Of a stretch of DNA of 64,000 nt, positions 18,087 through 26,988 are shown one piece after another. The stretch is from contig JAKAEZ010000001.1 of the NCBI GenBank assembly GCA_021819825.1, positions 159,218 through 223,217 of the forward strand, written 5' to 3'. The notes under the pieces are model-generated. The model was not told where the DNA came from, made no database searches, and worked only from the letters and a program-made list of their open reading frames with translations. Source of the stretch: Planctomycetota bacterium (GTDB taxonomy: Bacteria; Planctomycetota; Phycisphaerae; WQYP01). The position numbers and the translations under genes are program-made. Numbering within the stretch: the first letter of the stretch is position 1; each line of letters starts with the position of its first letter.

Positions 18087-19511
18087 TTATTCCTCAACGC
18101 CATATTCTTTTATTTTGCGATAGAGCGTGCGCTCGCCGATACCCAGCAATTTTGCCGCGTGCTCGCGATTTCCGCCCACCATTTCCAATGTTTTCTGGAT
18201 GGCCTCTTTTTCCAGGTCTGCCAGACTTACACCCGCGAGGCTGGTAATGGCGGTTCCGGTATTGCCCGCTCCACTAAGGGTAATGGGTGCTAACGCCGTT
18301 GAAGAGACGGTTTCCACTGAATAATGTCCAAGAATTTCCGGCGGAATATCTTCGCTGGTCAGACGTGGGCCGGCCGCAAGTGCAATCATGTTTTCAATAA
18401 CATTTTCCAATTGTCGGATGTTTCCGGGCCAATTATACGAAATAAGAATATCACGCGCTTGATTATCCATGCCGTCAACAGCCTTATTCAGTCGCTGCGA
18501 ACTTTTCTTAATCATGTGGTTGATCAGCAGGGGAATATCTTCCCGCCGGTGCCGCAAGGGCGGCAGGATAATCGTCGCACCTTTGATACGAAAATATAAA
18601 TCATCTCTGAATTCGTGCTTGCGAACGGCCTCTTCCAAATCTTTATTGGTGGCGGCAATGAATCGGACATCCACATGTATGGGATCGTTGGTTCCCAGAC
18701 GAACCACCTGCCGGTCCTGCAATACCCGCAGCAGCTTGGCCTGCATGGTCAGGGGCATGTCACCAATTTCATCCATGAATAAAGTGCCGCCGTCCGCATA
18801 TTCAAACCGCCCCAGACGATCCGACCGGGCGTCGGTGAAGGCTCCGCGAACATGCCCAAACAATTCATCTTCCAAGGTACTGTCATTAAGGCCGGCACAG
18901 TTTAGCGCTACAAACCGCCCGGCCCGCCGGCGGGAATTCTGGTGCAAGGCGCGGGCAATAAGTTCTTTGCCTGTGCCGGATTCCCCCAGCACCAGAACAT
19001 TAATATCCGTTGGTCCGATTTGCCGCACCAGTTGCAAGGCCCGCTGCATGGATGGCGAGTTGCCGATAATGCCTTCCATGCCGTACCGCTCATCGAGAGC
19101 CAATTTGAAATTTTCATTCTGCCGCGCCATGACGACTTTTTCCGCGGCGCGCCGGATCTGGGCACGGATAAGATCCAGATCCAGCGGCTTTTCAATAAAA
19201 TCATAAGCGCCGTTACGCATGGCTTGAACGGCGGTGGAGACATCTCCATGCGCAGTGACAACAATGACCTGCGTTTCCGGACGCGTTTTGTGAACAAATT
19301 GCAGCAGCTCAAAACCATCCAATCGATCATCCATGCGCAAATCGGTGATGACAAGGTCGAATTCTCCTTCGACAAAATAGCGCTTGGCATCGACGAGGTT
19401 ATGTGCCTGTTTTACGCCATAACCGATGCGGGCGACGGCTTCGCTTAAGGCGTCCGCGTGGTCAATTTCATCATCCACAACCAATACACGAATTACGGGG
19501 TCTTTACTCAT
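18087..19511 (-). CDS. NtrC-family sigma-54-dependent response regulator
   Basis: The 474-residue protein has a receiver domain with the acidic pair at VVDDE and phospho-acceptor Asp57 (ITDLRM), a AAA+ domain with Walker A GESGTGKE (176-183), and a C-terminal Fis-type helix-turn-helix (GNREHAAKLLGIGERTLYRK). It would open sigma-54 promoters after phosphorylation. The sigma-54-contacting loop reads GAFTDA (223-228) instead of GAFTGA. No histidine kinase is adjacent, so it is an orphan regulator in this window. It converges on uppS with only 7 bp between the stop codons. Confidence 0.95.
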   Translation of the reverse strand: MSKDPVIRVLVVDDEIDHADALSEAVARIGYGVKQAHNLVDAKRYFVEGEFDLVITDLRMDDRLDGFELLQFVHKTRPETQVIVVTAHGDVSTAVQAMRNGAYDFIEKPLDLDLIRAQIRRAAEKVVMARQNENFKLALDERYGMEGIIGNSPSMQRALQLVRQIGPTDINVLVLGESGTGKELIARALHQNSRRRAGRFVALNCAGLNDSTLEDELFGHVRGAFTDARSDRLGRFEYADGGTLFMDEIGDMPLTMQAKLLRVLQDRQVVRLGTNDPIHVDVRFIAATNKDLEEAVRKHEFRDDLYFRIKGATIILPPLRHRREDIPLLINHMIKKSSQRLNKAVDGMDNQARDILISYNWPGNIRQLENVIENMIALAAGPRLTSEDIPPEILGHYSVETVSSTALAPITLSGAGNTGTAITSLAGVSLADLEKEAIQKTLEMVGGNREHAAKLLGIGERTLYRKIKEYGVEE

Positions 19512-19642
19512 GTGATAAAAGATAGCGGCTGTCGCGGATGCTTTCCAGTGCCGAGGGAAGGCGCGTTGGCCGGCGCATGGCCGTATTTCCCGGCAGGCTT
19601 GAAATAGCGCTATAGTCTGCGAAAAATTGCGGCACCAGGAGT

Positions 19643-19686
19643 CTGTCCGAGTAATCGCCGGGTTGCGACGGCCATTACTCGGACAG
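19643..19686. repeat. Short inverted-repeat element
   Basis: A perfect 13-bp inverted repeat, CTGTCCGAGTAAT (19643-19655) and its complement (19674-19686), encloses an 18-bp centre. Related half-copies are at 38791-38819 (reverse orientation) and, weaker, near 5367. It lies in a 391-bp gap (19512-19902) between divergent genes; I see nothing else there. Confidence 0.6.
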
Positions 19687-19902
19687 CCCCATAGAGCAAC
19701 ACCCCGCCCCTCGCGGCGATTTTGCTCGCGTACTACCGGAGCGTGTGAGAATTTTCCGAGTGAGGGTGTAAAGGAAAATAGGGGTGCGTCCGGCGTGGAT
19801 TGCGTTGCTCTTGTGCTGTTCTTGTTTTTATTTTCCGGCCTCCATACGTTACACTATTTATCAGGCGGTTTTTGTACTTGCTGTTTACGAGGGTTTTAGG
19901 CC

Positions 19903-20772
19903 ATGTCTGACTCTTCTTCCGGCGGCGTAAAAGTTATGGGGCTGATCATCGTGGCGGTGATTGTCATTGCTCTGGGTTTTTGGCTATTTCAAACCCCACC
20001 GGTCAGTCCGATTCTAAAATATCCCACCAGCCGCAGCGCCCTGGTGCGCCGATATATGAAATTGGTCGCGCAGGGGCGAACCAAAACCGATCAGGAGGCG
20101 TTTAAGCTGATTTCATGGCCCGTTCGGCAACAACATAAAAATCACCCCGGGCGCGTTTGGCAGACCATGGAAGATATGAACCAATATCTCACGGGACTAT
20201 TTGGTAAGAACTGGGGCAGTGAAGTAAAGATTGTTCCGCCATCGGATACCGCCAGTAATCAATATGTGGTTACCGTGCGAACCGAGAAATTTCACTTTAC
20301 CCTGGCACCGCAAAATAAATTGGCTTCTCCCACATTGGGTGGCACAGAGCATTGGGGAATTGCGGCCATTCGAGAATTTCCGTTTACCGGAGGAGCGCAG
20401 GCCCAACACGTTGCGGCTGTAACATCCGTACTCGGGGCGGTAAACCCTGGTGCGGCGGCTAACGTGGCAGGAATTGCCGCAGCGTACAGCGATGCAGACA
20501 ACGGCACCGCCTGGCAGATTAAAGAACGGTTGTTGCCGACGGTGGAAGACCCCCATGCAGCGGCATTACGGCAATGTATTTACCAATTATGGCCGGTAAG
20601 AAAAGATCCGACCGTCATATGGATGCTCAAAAAAATAAGTCGGGATCCGGCGTATGCCCCCAACATTCAAAATGATGCCAAGGCCGTGCTGTCCGGCCGT
20701 GTGTCCAATGCCATTCTCATTGGCAATCAGGTAACGCACATTCATACTCCCCTGCCGAAAGAACCGCAGTGA
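19903..20772 (+). CDS. Single-pass membrane protein of unknown function
   Basis: I do not recognise this 289-residue protein. It has one N-terminal membrane segment (about residues 11-30, VMGLIIVAVIVIALGFWLF), so the rest is probably outside the cytoplasmic membrane. A middle alanine- and glycine-rich stretch (VTSVLGAVNPGAAANVAGIAAAYS) separates two mixed alpha/beta parts. The C-terminal part (HAAALRQCIYQLWPVRKDPTVIWML) could be a short HEAT-like helical segment. It ends 1 bp before the convergent ribBA-like gene. No function is offered. Confidence 0.75.
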   Translation: MSDSSSGGVKVMGLIIVAVIVIALGFWLFQTPPVSPILKYPTSRSALVRRYMKLVAQGRTKTDQEAFKLISWPVRQQHKNHPGRVWQTMEDMNQYLTGLFGKNWGSEVKIVPPSDTASNQYVVTVRTEKFHFTLAPQNKLASPTLGGTEHWGIAAIREFPFTGGAQAQHVAAVTSVLGAVNPGAAANVAGIAAAYSDADNGTAWQIKERLLPTVEDPHAAALRQCIYQLWPVRKDPTVIWMLKKISRDPAYAPNIQNDAKAVLSGRVSNAILIGNQVTHIHTPLPKEPQ

Positions 20773-20773
20773 G

Positions 20774-21934
20774 TTATTGGGGCTTGATAGGCCGCTGCTC
20801 AACCACGGTAAGGTCAAAACCCTCAAGGCCGTGGAGTTTTTTGGGCCGATTGGTCAATATGATTAATTCCCGCAGGCCCAAGTCACGCAGGATTTGCGCC
20901 CCCATTCCGAAATCCCGCCGCCCCATGACACCGGAAGTTTCAGCGGAGTTGGCGGGCGCTTCAGATTTGCGCATTTCACGTAATCGGGCCAAAAGCGCCA
21001 GGCCACGCGACTCCTGCCGCAGATATACGACCGCTCCTTTACCGGCCTGTTGAATAATTCGTAAAGAGTTCTGCAGTTCGCTGCCACTGTCGGTAAAAGT
21101 TGCCGCAAAAACATCGCCCAGCAGATGTTCGGAATGCACGCGTACCAGAACCGGATCAGTTTGAATAACCGATTTGCCCGTGGCCGGGTCGATAGCGCCC
21201 ACCCCGCCAGTGGTAATAGCCAGGTGCAACAGCGGGTCATTGAGGGTTTCATACACATGCAGATCAAACGTACCGAAGGCGGTCTTCAGTTCCGTTGACT
21301 CAATGCGTTTTACCAGCGCATCACGCTGCAGACGGTATTGAATAATATCCGCATTGCTGCACATCAGCAGACCGTGTTTGCGGCAAAATTTCTCCAACTC
21401 CGGCAGCCGGGCCATGGTGCCGTCTTCCGACATAATTTCAATGATCACGCCGGCAGGATACAGTCCGGCCATTTTTGCCAGATCCACCGACCCTTCCGTT
21501 TGCCCCGCCCGCTCCAGCACACCGCCGGGTCTGGCGGTCAAAGGGTTAATGTGTCCCGGACGGCAGAGATCCTCCGGACCGCAGTTGGGATTAATCAGCG
21601 TCTGGATGGTCAGTGCACGTTCCGCCGCTGAAACACCCGTTGTAATTCCCAAGCGCGGATGAGCATCAACGGATACGGTAAATGCGGTGCCTAATGGCGC
21701 GGTGTTATAAGCGGCCTGCGGGTATAAGGCCAATCGTCGGCAGTCCTCGGGAGTCATGGCAACGCACAAAACGCCCCGCGCTTCTTTAAGCATAAAATTC
21801 ACAATCGCCGGTGTGATAAACTGCGCTGCACAGACTAAATCACCTTCGTTTTCACGATCTTCATCGTCCACTAGAACGATCAATTCACCGCGTTTTAACG
21901 CCGAGAGCACCTCTTGAATTGGAGCAAATTCCAT
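20774..21934 (-). CDS. 3,4-dihydroxy-2-butanone-4-phosphate synthase with degenerate GTP cyclohydrolase II domain (RibBA-like)
   Basis: The N-terminal half (about 1-205) is RibB, which makes the four-carbon riboflavin precursor from ribulose 5-phosphate; it has DDEDRENEGD (23-32), TTGVSAAERA and RPGHINPL. The GHTE histidine, a metal ligand in known RibB, reads Q (RAGQTE, Gln145). The C-terminal half is built like GTP cyclohydrolase II, but the three zinc cysteines of SECLTGDVFGSLRCDCG are His270, Thr281 and Ser283, and EGRGIGL reads ESRGLAL. The RibA half is therefore probably inactive or altered, as in the RibBX group. A palindrome lies about 80 bp upstream. The symbol is withheld because activity is uncertain. 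Confidence 0.85.
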   Translation of the reverse strand: MEFAPIQEVLSALKRGELIVLVDDEDRENEGDLVCAAQFITPAIVNFMLKEARGVLCVAMTPEDCRRLALYPQAAYNTAPLGTAFTVSVDAHPRLGITTGVSAAERALTIQTLINPNCGPEDLCRPGHINPLTARPGGVLERAGQTEGSVDLAKMAGLYPAGVIIEIMSEDGTMARLPELEKFCRKHGLLMCSNADIIQYRLQRDALVKRIESTELKTAFGTFDLHVYETLNDPLLHLAITTGGVGAIDPATGKSVIQTDPVLVRVHSEHLLGDVFAATFTDSGSELQNSLRIIQQAGKGAVVYLRQESRGLALLARLREMRKSEAPANSAETSGVMGRRDFGMGAQILRDLGLRELIILTNRPKKLHGLEGFDLTVVEQRPIKPQ

Positions 21935-22012
21935 TGTCAGATTATCTCCGCCGATAGTCCTTTAAATCCGCATCGGCATGCGGCATGTCGCCGGGCACGC
22001 GCATTGGCGTTA

Positions 22013-22027
22013 ACGTTATCATAACGT
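22013..22027. promoter_or_regulatory. 15-bp perfect palindrome upstream of the ribBA-like gene
   Basis: ACGTTAT-C-ATAACGT is a perfect inverted repeat around one central base, in the 180-bp gap upstream of the riboflavin gene. It has the form of a dimeric repressor operator. No FMN riboswitch is visible in this gap. Confidence 0.4.
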
Positions 22028-22048
22028 GATTTCAGCGTCTTAAAAGAA

Positions 22049-22084
22049 ATTGCCTGCCGAGGAGTCGTCTTCTCGGCAGGCAAT
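22049..22084 (-). terminator. Intrinsic terminator after the 187-residue membrane protein gene
   Basis: A perfect 13-bp stem (22049-22061 with 22072-22084) closes a 10-base loop. On the minus strand it is followed by TTTCTTTT, so it should end transcription of the gene that stops at 22115. Confidence 0.85.
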
Positions 22085-22114
22085 TATATTCTTCGAACAA
22101 GCCACGCCCAGCCC

Positions 22115-22678
22115 TTAGCTGGGGTTGCAGGCTTTAAGTTGACCCGTGGAACAGGCCGGCGGCGTGGCGATCTGCATTCCCTGTGGAGATTCCAACGGAT
22201 ACCACTTGGAGCCTTTCTTGGGGCTGCGTACCAGAATTCCGCCTCCTTGCATCGCCATTTGCATCATGGCAAAATTGGGCGGCTCGCCCTTGGTCTTCGG
22301 GTTACTCTGTTGGGCCTGAAGTTGCTCCATCGCTTTTTTTGCCTGAGCCGAGTATTTTTCCAAATAGGCCAGAGTCTTGTCTGAGCAGGATGAGCAGGAA
22401 TAGTATTCCGCCCAAACCAGTGTCGGTTTCCCTGTCTTGCCGATTAGCGGCGGATATTTGGATCGTGGCAGAACCTGAACGCTGCCATCTGAGGTGTCAT
22501 AGTAATAAGCTGTTGTGGGGCCGTAATTGGTGCTGTGGAACATCGTCTTGACGATAAATGCGATTGCCACAATAGCCACCACGGCCGCGATAATGCTCAT
22601 CACCGCGGAGTTTTCATTGATGGTGTTCCGAAGATTTGACGGTTTGAGCTTCTCTTTCCAGTTGTATGGGAGAATCAT
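22115..22678 (-). CDS. Small membrane-anchored protein with a CxxC motif, unknown function
   Basis: This 187-residue protein starts with NWKEKLKPSNLR, then has a membrane segment (about residues 28-46), and the remainder is predicted outside the membrane. The outer part has YYYDTSDGSVQVLPRSKYPP and AEYYSCSSCSD, a CxxC pair that could bind metal or form a disulfide. I recall similar short anchor proteins with a 'YYYD.ETG' segment in Phycisphaerae, but cannot confirm it. The ATG at 22678 is preferred over a GTG at 22687 because AGGAAGG is better spaced. A strong terminator follows. Confidence 0.75.
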   Translation of the reverse strand: MILPYNWKEKLKPSNLRNTINENSAVMSIIAAVVAIVAIAFIVKTMFHSTNYGPTTAYYYDTSDGSVQVLPRSKYPPLIGKTGKPTLVWAEYYSCSSCSDKTLAYLEKYSAQAKKAMEQLQAQQSNPKTKGEPPNFAMMQMAMQGGGILVRSPKKGSKWYPLESPQGMQIATPPACSTGQLKACNPS

Positions 22679-23042
22679 ATATAGCACCTTCCTAAAAAAA
22701 CGAAACCAATCACTTACACCAAACAGGCCAGAATAATTGGCCGAAATAAAGCTCTAATTCTCAACGCCGCGGAGTTGCCGGGCATGAATTAATATCCATC
22801 CCGATCTCGCACGTCATGACTTTAACACGTTTTTATAAAATTACAAGCTATCATCGGCCATACGGCGTCTACCACCTTTAGCACAACTTCGCATGAAGTC
22901 CGGAACGGCAACAGGCTATCGTTCCTATGCTGTGCATGTGCTCATGGAACCGGCGGAACGCCGGGGCAATAAGATCGCCATTTGCCATCACACCAAAGAA
23001 AAGTATAGTTTCTTTGGCGTGCCGAAAATTGGAGTTACGTCC

Positions 23043-24899
23043 ATGATGCGATTACATGTAATTATTTTGTCCGCAGTTCTTTTAGCGGCTTATTGCATGC
23101 GCCCCGGAAGCGCGTTGGCGGCGGCAACGGCCATTAGAACACCCCACCACTTTATTTTAACTAATGGCTTACTGCAAGTATCTATTGCTTTACCCGGCGG
23201 CGAGTCGGATGGGATATTTCTTCTGCGGGCCGGCCGAAAAATTCGATTAGCCCAGAGCATGTATTTTGACGCCAATGGCGGCCCCGACATAATTCCAGCA
23301 TCGCGTTTAAATCAGCAGACAAAAAAAGGCCATTTTGCCTTATTTCATCGGCATGATACCGTGCGAATCGTGCCGGCGGCCTTGCCCGGAGCCGCGGAAG
23401 TCGCGGTTACTGTGCGCCCCCACTTCTGGTTCCCCTTCCAGATCAAACTTCATTACATGCTCCCCGCCGGGCAGAGCGCCTTTTACGTCTGGGCCCAGGT
23501 TTCACATGCGGATTCAGCCCCGGCGGCAGGATTTGTGCAATGCCGATTTGTGATTCGAAATAGTCGCCAATTTACTCACGCAATCATTAACCACACTCGC
23601 ATGGGCCTGATGCCAAAAATGGATGTTGTGAAAAAATTAATGAATGTGACCTACCTGCTGCGAAACGGGCACATCTACACCAAATACGATAATTGCATCT
23701 TTGAAGCTCATCATTACCTGCATGGCGTGACCGGCCATGGCTTAGGATTGTGGATGATTTTTGCGTCTAACGAGTATCTCAACGGCGGACCGCTGCGCCA
23801 AAATTCAACCGTTTATATGCCCAATGTGATGATCGCGTTATTTCAATCAACGCATTATGGTGCCGGACCGGTACATGTAAACAAGGGACAGAAATGGTCT
23901 AAGTTTTATGGCCCATTTCTGATATATGTAAATCATGGTAAGTCCATGCGTGCCATGTATGCCAATGCCAAACACCGACAGATCATGGAGGCGGCGCATT
24001 GGCCATATAAATGGATACACAATGCGGATTATCCACTGGCCCGCGGATCTGTTTCGGGAGTTATCCAAACGCCGCACAACCGGCCGGTGGCCGGCGCATG
24101 GGTGGTGCTGGCAGCGCCCGGAAAACCCTGGGCCATGCAGGCGAACGGCTACGAATTCTGGACCAAAACCAATCGCCATGGCCAATTTCTCATTCAAAAA
24201 ATTCGTCCGGGAAATTATACGCTCTACGCCACGGGCGCAAATCATTTTGTCAGCTTCCAAAAGCGTGCGGTAACGGTTTCCGCCGGAAGAACCGAGGCCC
24301 TGGGCACGCTGGTCTGGAAACGCCGCATGAAAGGAACCATGCTGTGGGAAATTGGCACAGCGGACCGGTCAACGCGGCACTTCCGGCACGGAAAAAACAT
24401 CCGCCACTGGGGCAATTTCCGCTGGTATCCCAAAGAATTCCCCGATGATGTGAACTATACCATTGGAAAAAGTACTCCCGGTAAAGATTGGAACTTTGCC
24501 CAGTGGACCTGGTATTGCAAAAACCCCTGGTGGGCGATCCATTTTAATTTAGTCGCAAAGCCCACCGGAGTGGCCACGTTGACCCTGGGTATTGCCGCAT
24601 CCTGCCCCCCGCCCCACCATAAATTGTTGCATTTGCGAGTGATGGTAAATGGGCAAATTGTGCAAAATATCAGCCTGAAAAAATCCGGCATGGCGGTTTA
24701 TCGCAGCGGCGGACAAGACAGCGATTATCGCGTGCACTACGTCCGGTTCAACGCAAATATACTCAAAGCCGGAACCAACACGATCCATCTGGCGCTACAA
24801 GGCTCCACGAAATTTCCCAAATCAGCCACGGCCATCCAACACGGTAACGTCGGCGCAGTGATGTACGACGCCATCCGCCTAAGCGATTCCGCCCGATAG
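23043..24899 (+). CDS. Secreted rhamnogalacturonan lyase (polysaccharide lyase family 4)
   Basis: The 618-residue protein has a signal peptide (MMRLHVIILSAVLLAAYCM to SALAAA) and three PL4 domains: an N-terminal catalytic beta-sandwich, an FnIII-like domain (about 370-440, SGVIQTPHNRPVAGAWVVLA then GNYTLYA), and a C-terminal CBM-like domain opening with LWEIGTADRSTRHFRHG and containing EFPDDVNYTIGKS. PL4 enzymes cut the pectin backbone rhamnogalacturonan I by beta-elimination. I did not verify the catalytic Lys and His. The start at 23043 has GGAG eight bases upstream; the frame extends further up but without a site. No sugar uptake genes flank it. Confidence 0.85.
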   Translation: MMRLHVIILSAVLLAAYCMRPGSALAAATAIRTPHHFILTNGLLQVSIALPGGESDGIFLLRAGRKIRLAQSMYFDANGGPDIIPASRLNQQTKKGHFALFHRHDTVRIVPAALPGAAEVAVTVRPHFWFPFQIKLHYMLPAGQSAFYVWAQVSHADSAPAAGFVQCRFVIRNSRQFTHAIINHTRMGLMPKMDVVKKLMNVTYLLRNGHIYTKYDNCIFEAHHYLHGVTGHGLGLWMIFASNEYLNGGPLRQNSTVYMPNVMIALFQSTHYGAGPVHVNKGQKWSKFYGPFLIYVNHGKSMRAMYANAKHRQIMEAAHWPYKWIHNADYPLARGSVSGVIQTPHNRPVAGAWVVLAAPGKPWAMQANGYEFWTKTNRHGQFLIQKIRPGNYTLYATGANHFVSFQKRAVTVSAGRTEALGTLVWKRRMKGTMLWEIGTADRSTRHFRHGKNIRHWGNFRWYPKEFPDDVNYTIGKSTPGKDWNFAQWTWYCKNPWWAIHFNLVAKPTGVATLTLGIAASCPPPHHKLLHLRVMVNGQIVQNISLKKSGMAVYRSGGQDSDYRVHYVRFNANILKAGTNTIHLALQGSTKFPKSATAIQHGNVGAVMYDAIRLSDSAR

Positions 24900-25036
24900 A
24901 CCGCACGGTCGCACCGAGACAAACCCACTGCGCAACCACCGCAGCCGAATTAAAGCACCGTGCCTATGAAACATAAACAGCACGCAAGCAGCACGCTTTA
25001 AGTTTTTTTCATCTTGTGTTAAGCTAATCATTAAAT

Positions 25037-25111
<75 letters not shown>

Positions 25112-25135
25112 TTTTTTCGCCCGCAGGCGAAAAAA
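25112..25135. terminator. Hairpin directly after tRNA-Pro
   Basis: TTTTTTCGCC and GGCGAAAAAA form a 10-bp stem with a 4-base loop right behind the tRNA. The T and A runs lie within the stem, so it could stop transcription in either direction. A variant of this hairpin (TTTGGCC/GGCCAAA) follows the second copy of the tRNA end at 27155. Confidence 0.5.
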
Positions 25136-25173
25136 TAGAGCAGGTGTTTGGAGAGAGTAGGTAGTAGAGCAAA

Positions 25174-25443
25174 ATAAGGCCGTCGCATAACCCCATCGAA
25201 CACCGCTTGTTTCCGCATGTGACCCGGGACTGCCAAGGCGTAGTCTTCCAGACCACCGAGATCGTCAAAGGACTGATGGAAAAAACGACCACCCATACCA
25301 GCCTGCATGTGGCGGTGGACATTCTCAATAAGAGCTACGGAACCGGACTCCAATGCACTAAGGAAATCAAACGCGACATGAAAATCTGCTTCGATTCGTT
25401 CCTGCCCCAATGGAACCACCGAGCCGCACCTGCCACTCCTTAA
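25174..25443 (+). pseudogene. Remnant of an ISAzo13-type transposase (C-terminal end)
   Basis: The frame reads SHNPIEHRLFPHVTRDCQGV, then VKGLMEKTTTHTSLHVAV and ends FDSFLPQWNHRAAP. This matches my memory of the C-terminal end of ISAzo13-family transposases (NPIEHRLF, then LPQWNYRA). Only about 90 of the usual 400 or more residues remain, and the upstream sequence is not in frame with more transposase. The bases just after the stop (GGGAAGTTATTT) may be the old IS end. Confidence 0.75.
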
Positions 25444-25604
25444 ATCGGGAAGTTATTTCGGGCCCGTTCCTTCGCTTATCGGACGGATTGTGAGAAATCC
25501 TGAAATACCATGGGCAATTCTATTCCTAATGAGGTAATTCGCTTGTCTTCCCGGGGGTTTACGTTACTGGCGATCACGCTCGCGCCTCCGCCCTGCTCAG
25601 TTTT

Positions 25605-25659
25605 ACATGGCAGCTGTCATACATGGCAGCTTGACAAACGGCCATATCTGTTGTACCAT
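25605..25659 (+). promoter_or_regulatory. Promoter with direct-repeat operator for the PEP-CTERM gene
   Basis: TTGACA (25631-25636) and TACCAT (25654-25659) are 17 bases apart, about 67 bases before the start codon at 25726. Two copies of ACATGGCAGCT (25605-25615 and 25621-25631), 16 bp apart, abut the -35 box and could bind an activator or repressor. Confidence 0.55.
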
Positions 25660-25725
25660 TCCAGCGAAACGCTTGGTCTTCTATTGTAACTCAATTTTGG
25701 CTCCGATGAGAGAGGAATTCAGACT

Positions 25726-26988
25726 ATGGATATTGTAAATAATTCTGGAATCGGCGCGCGGCGGTATAGCCCATTCGGGCTGACCGTGGCAGCGGCCATT
25801 CTCCTCACGGCTACTTCCGGCCCAGCCTTCGCAAACGGGACACTCACAACACTGGCGTCGTTCGACCGTGCGAATGGAAGTTACCCTGAGGGGGGCGTGA
25901 TGCTATCGGGCGATACGGTTTATGGCACGGCGATGGGTGGGGGTGCGTATGGTGATGGTGCGATATTCTCCGTACCGACCACTGGTGGAAATCCAATGCT
26001 CATCGGCTCATTCAACGGTGTGAACGGTTCCGCGCCATACGGCAGCTTGGCGATGTCCGGTGGCTTTCTCTACGGGACAACCTATTCCGGCGGCAGCTAC
26101 CGCAGTGGCACGATATTTATAGACGGGCTCACTGGTGGTACTCCTGCGGCGACAGTGACATTTAACGGTACAAATGGAGATAGGCCCTATGCCGGCCTTA
26201 CGCTCTCCAATGGCATTTTCTATGGCACAACGTCGATGGGCGGCGGCGGTGCTTCCGATGGCATAGTGTACTCGATACCGGCGGCTGGGGCCCCAGTAAC
26301 GGTCCTAGCCACGATGCCTACCACCGCCGGCGGGCAAGGTCCACGCGCGGGTGTGATTGTCGTGGGCGATAATTTGTACGGTACAACGACTTCCGGCGGT
26401 GCCTACGGCGACGGTACCGTGTACTCCGTGCCGATTACCGGGGGCACCGCTATCGTGCTGGCCTCGTTCAATGGCACTAATGGTTTCATGCCCTATGGCG
26501 GCGTGATCGCCGTTGGAGACATGCTTTACGGAACAACCACTTCCGGCGGCACCAATAACGATGGTGTGTTGTTCTCCGTGCCAATTAGCGGAGGCAAGCC
26601 AACCACGCTGGTGTCGTTTAACGGCACCGATGGCCAAGACCCGTGGGGCGGCCTGGCTGTCTCAGGGGATACTCTTTACGGCACAACGGTATCGGGTGGT
26701 TCTCTCGGTTATGGCGAAGTGTTCTCCGAGCCGATTAGCGGCGGGACTCCGAGTGTTCTGGTCTCGTTTAATGGAACTGCCGGTGCATATCCGGTTGCCG
26801 GCGTGACCGTTGCCGGCAACACCCTTTATGGCACGACGGAAGAGGGCGGAACCAACAATCTCGGTACCGTGTACGAACTGACCATACCAGAGCCGACATC
26901 GGTGGAGCTTTTCGCCGCCGGAGCGGCAGCAATAACACTGTTGAGCCGCAAGCGGAATAAGTCGGCGGGGAATCGTGTGGGTCGATGA
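25726..26988 (+). CDS. PEP-CTERM-sorted protein of seven Gloeo/Verruco-type repeats
   Basis: The 420-residue exported protein has an N-terminal signal (hydrophobic segment ending PAFANG). Seven repeats of about 50 residues follow, each centred on LYGTT.SGG...DGTVFSVP, the pattern of the TIGR03803 repeat, which is propeller-like. The C-terminus is a PEP-CTERM signal: PEPTSVELFAAGAAAITLL followed by SRKRNK. It should be processed by an exosortase, which is not in this window, and displayed or released as an extracellular matrix component. It has its own promoter and lies between the tRNA and the duplicated tRNA end, so it may have arrived by transfer. Confidence 0.88.
   Translation: MDIVNNSGIGARRYSPFGLTVAAAILLTATSGPAFANGTLTTLASFDRANGSYPEGGVMLSGDTVYGTAMGGGAYGDGAIFSVPTTGGNPMLIGSFNGVNGSAPYGSLAMSGGFLYGTTYSGGSYRSGTIFIDGLTGGTPAATVTFNGTNGDRPYAGLTLSNGIFYGTTSMGGGGASDGIVYSIPAAGAPVTVLATMPTTAGGQGPRAGVIVVGDNLYGTTTSGGAYGDGTVYSVPITGGTAIVLASFNGTNGFMPYGGVIAVGDMLYGTTTSGGTNNDGVLFSVPISGGKPTTLVSFNGTDGQDPWGGLAVSGDTLYGTTVSGGSLGYGEVFSEPISGGTPSVLVSFNGTAGAYPVAGVTVAGNTLYGTTEEGGTNNLGTVYELTIPEPTSVELFAAGAAAITLLSRKRNKSAGNRVGR

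Noticed and set aside
21935..22114. FMN riboswitch upstream of the riboflavin gene
   Set aside because: The conserved riboswitch core words are absent; only a palindrome and a terminator of the neighbouring gene are seen.
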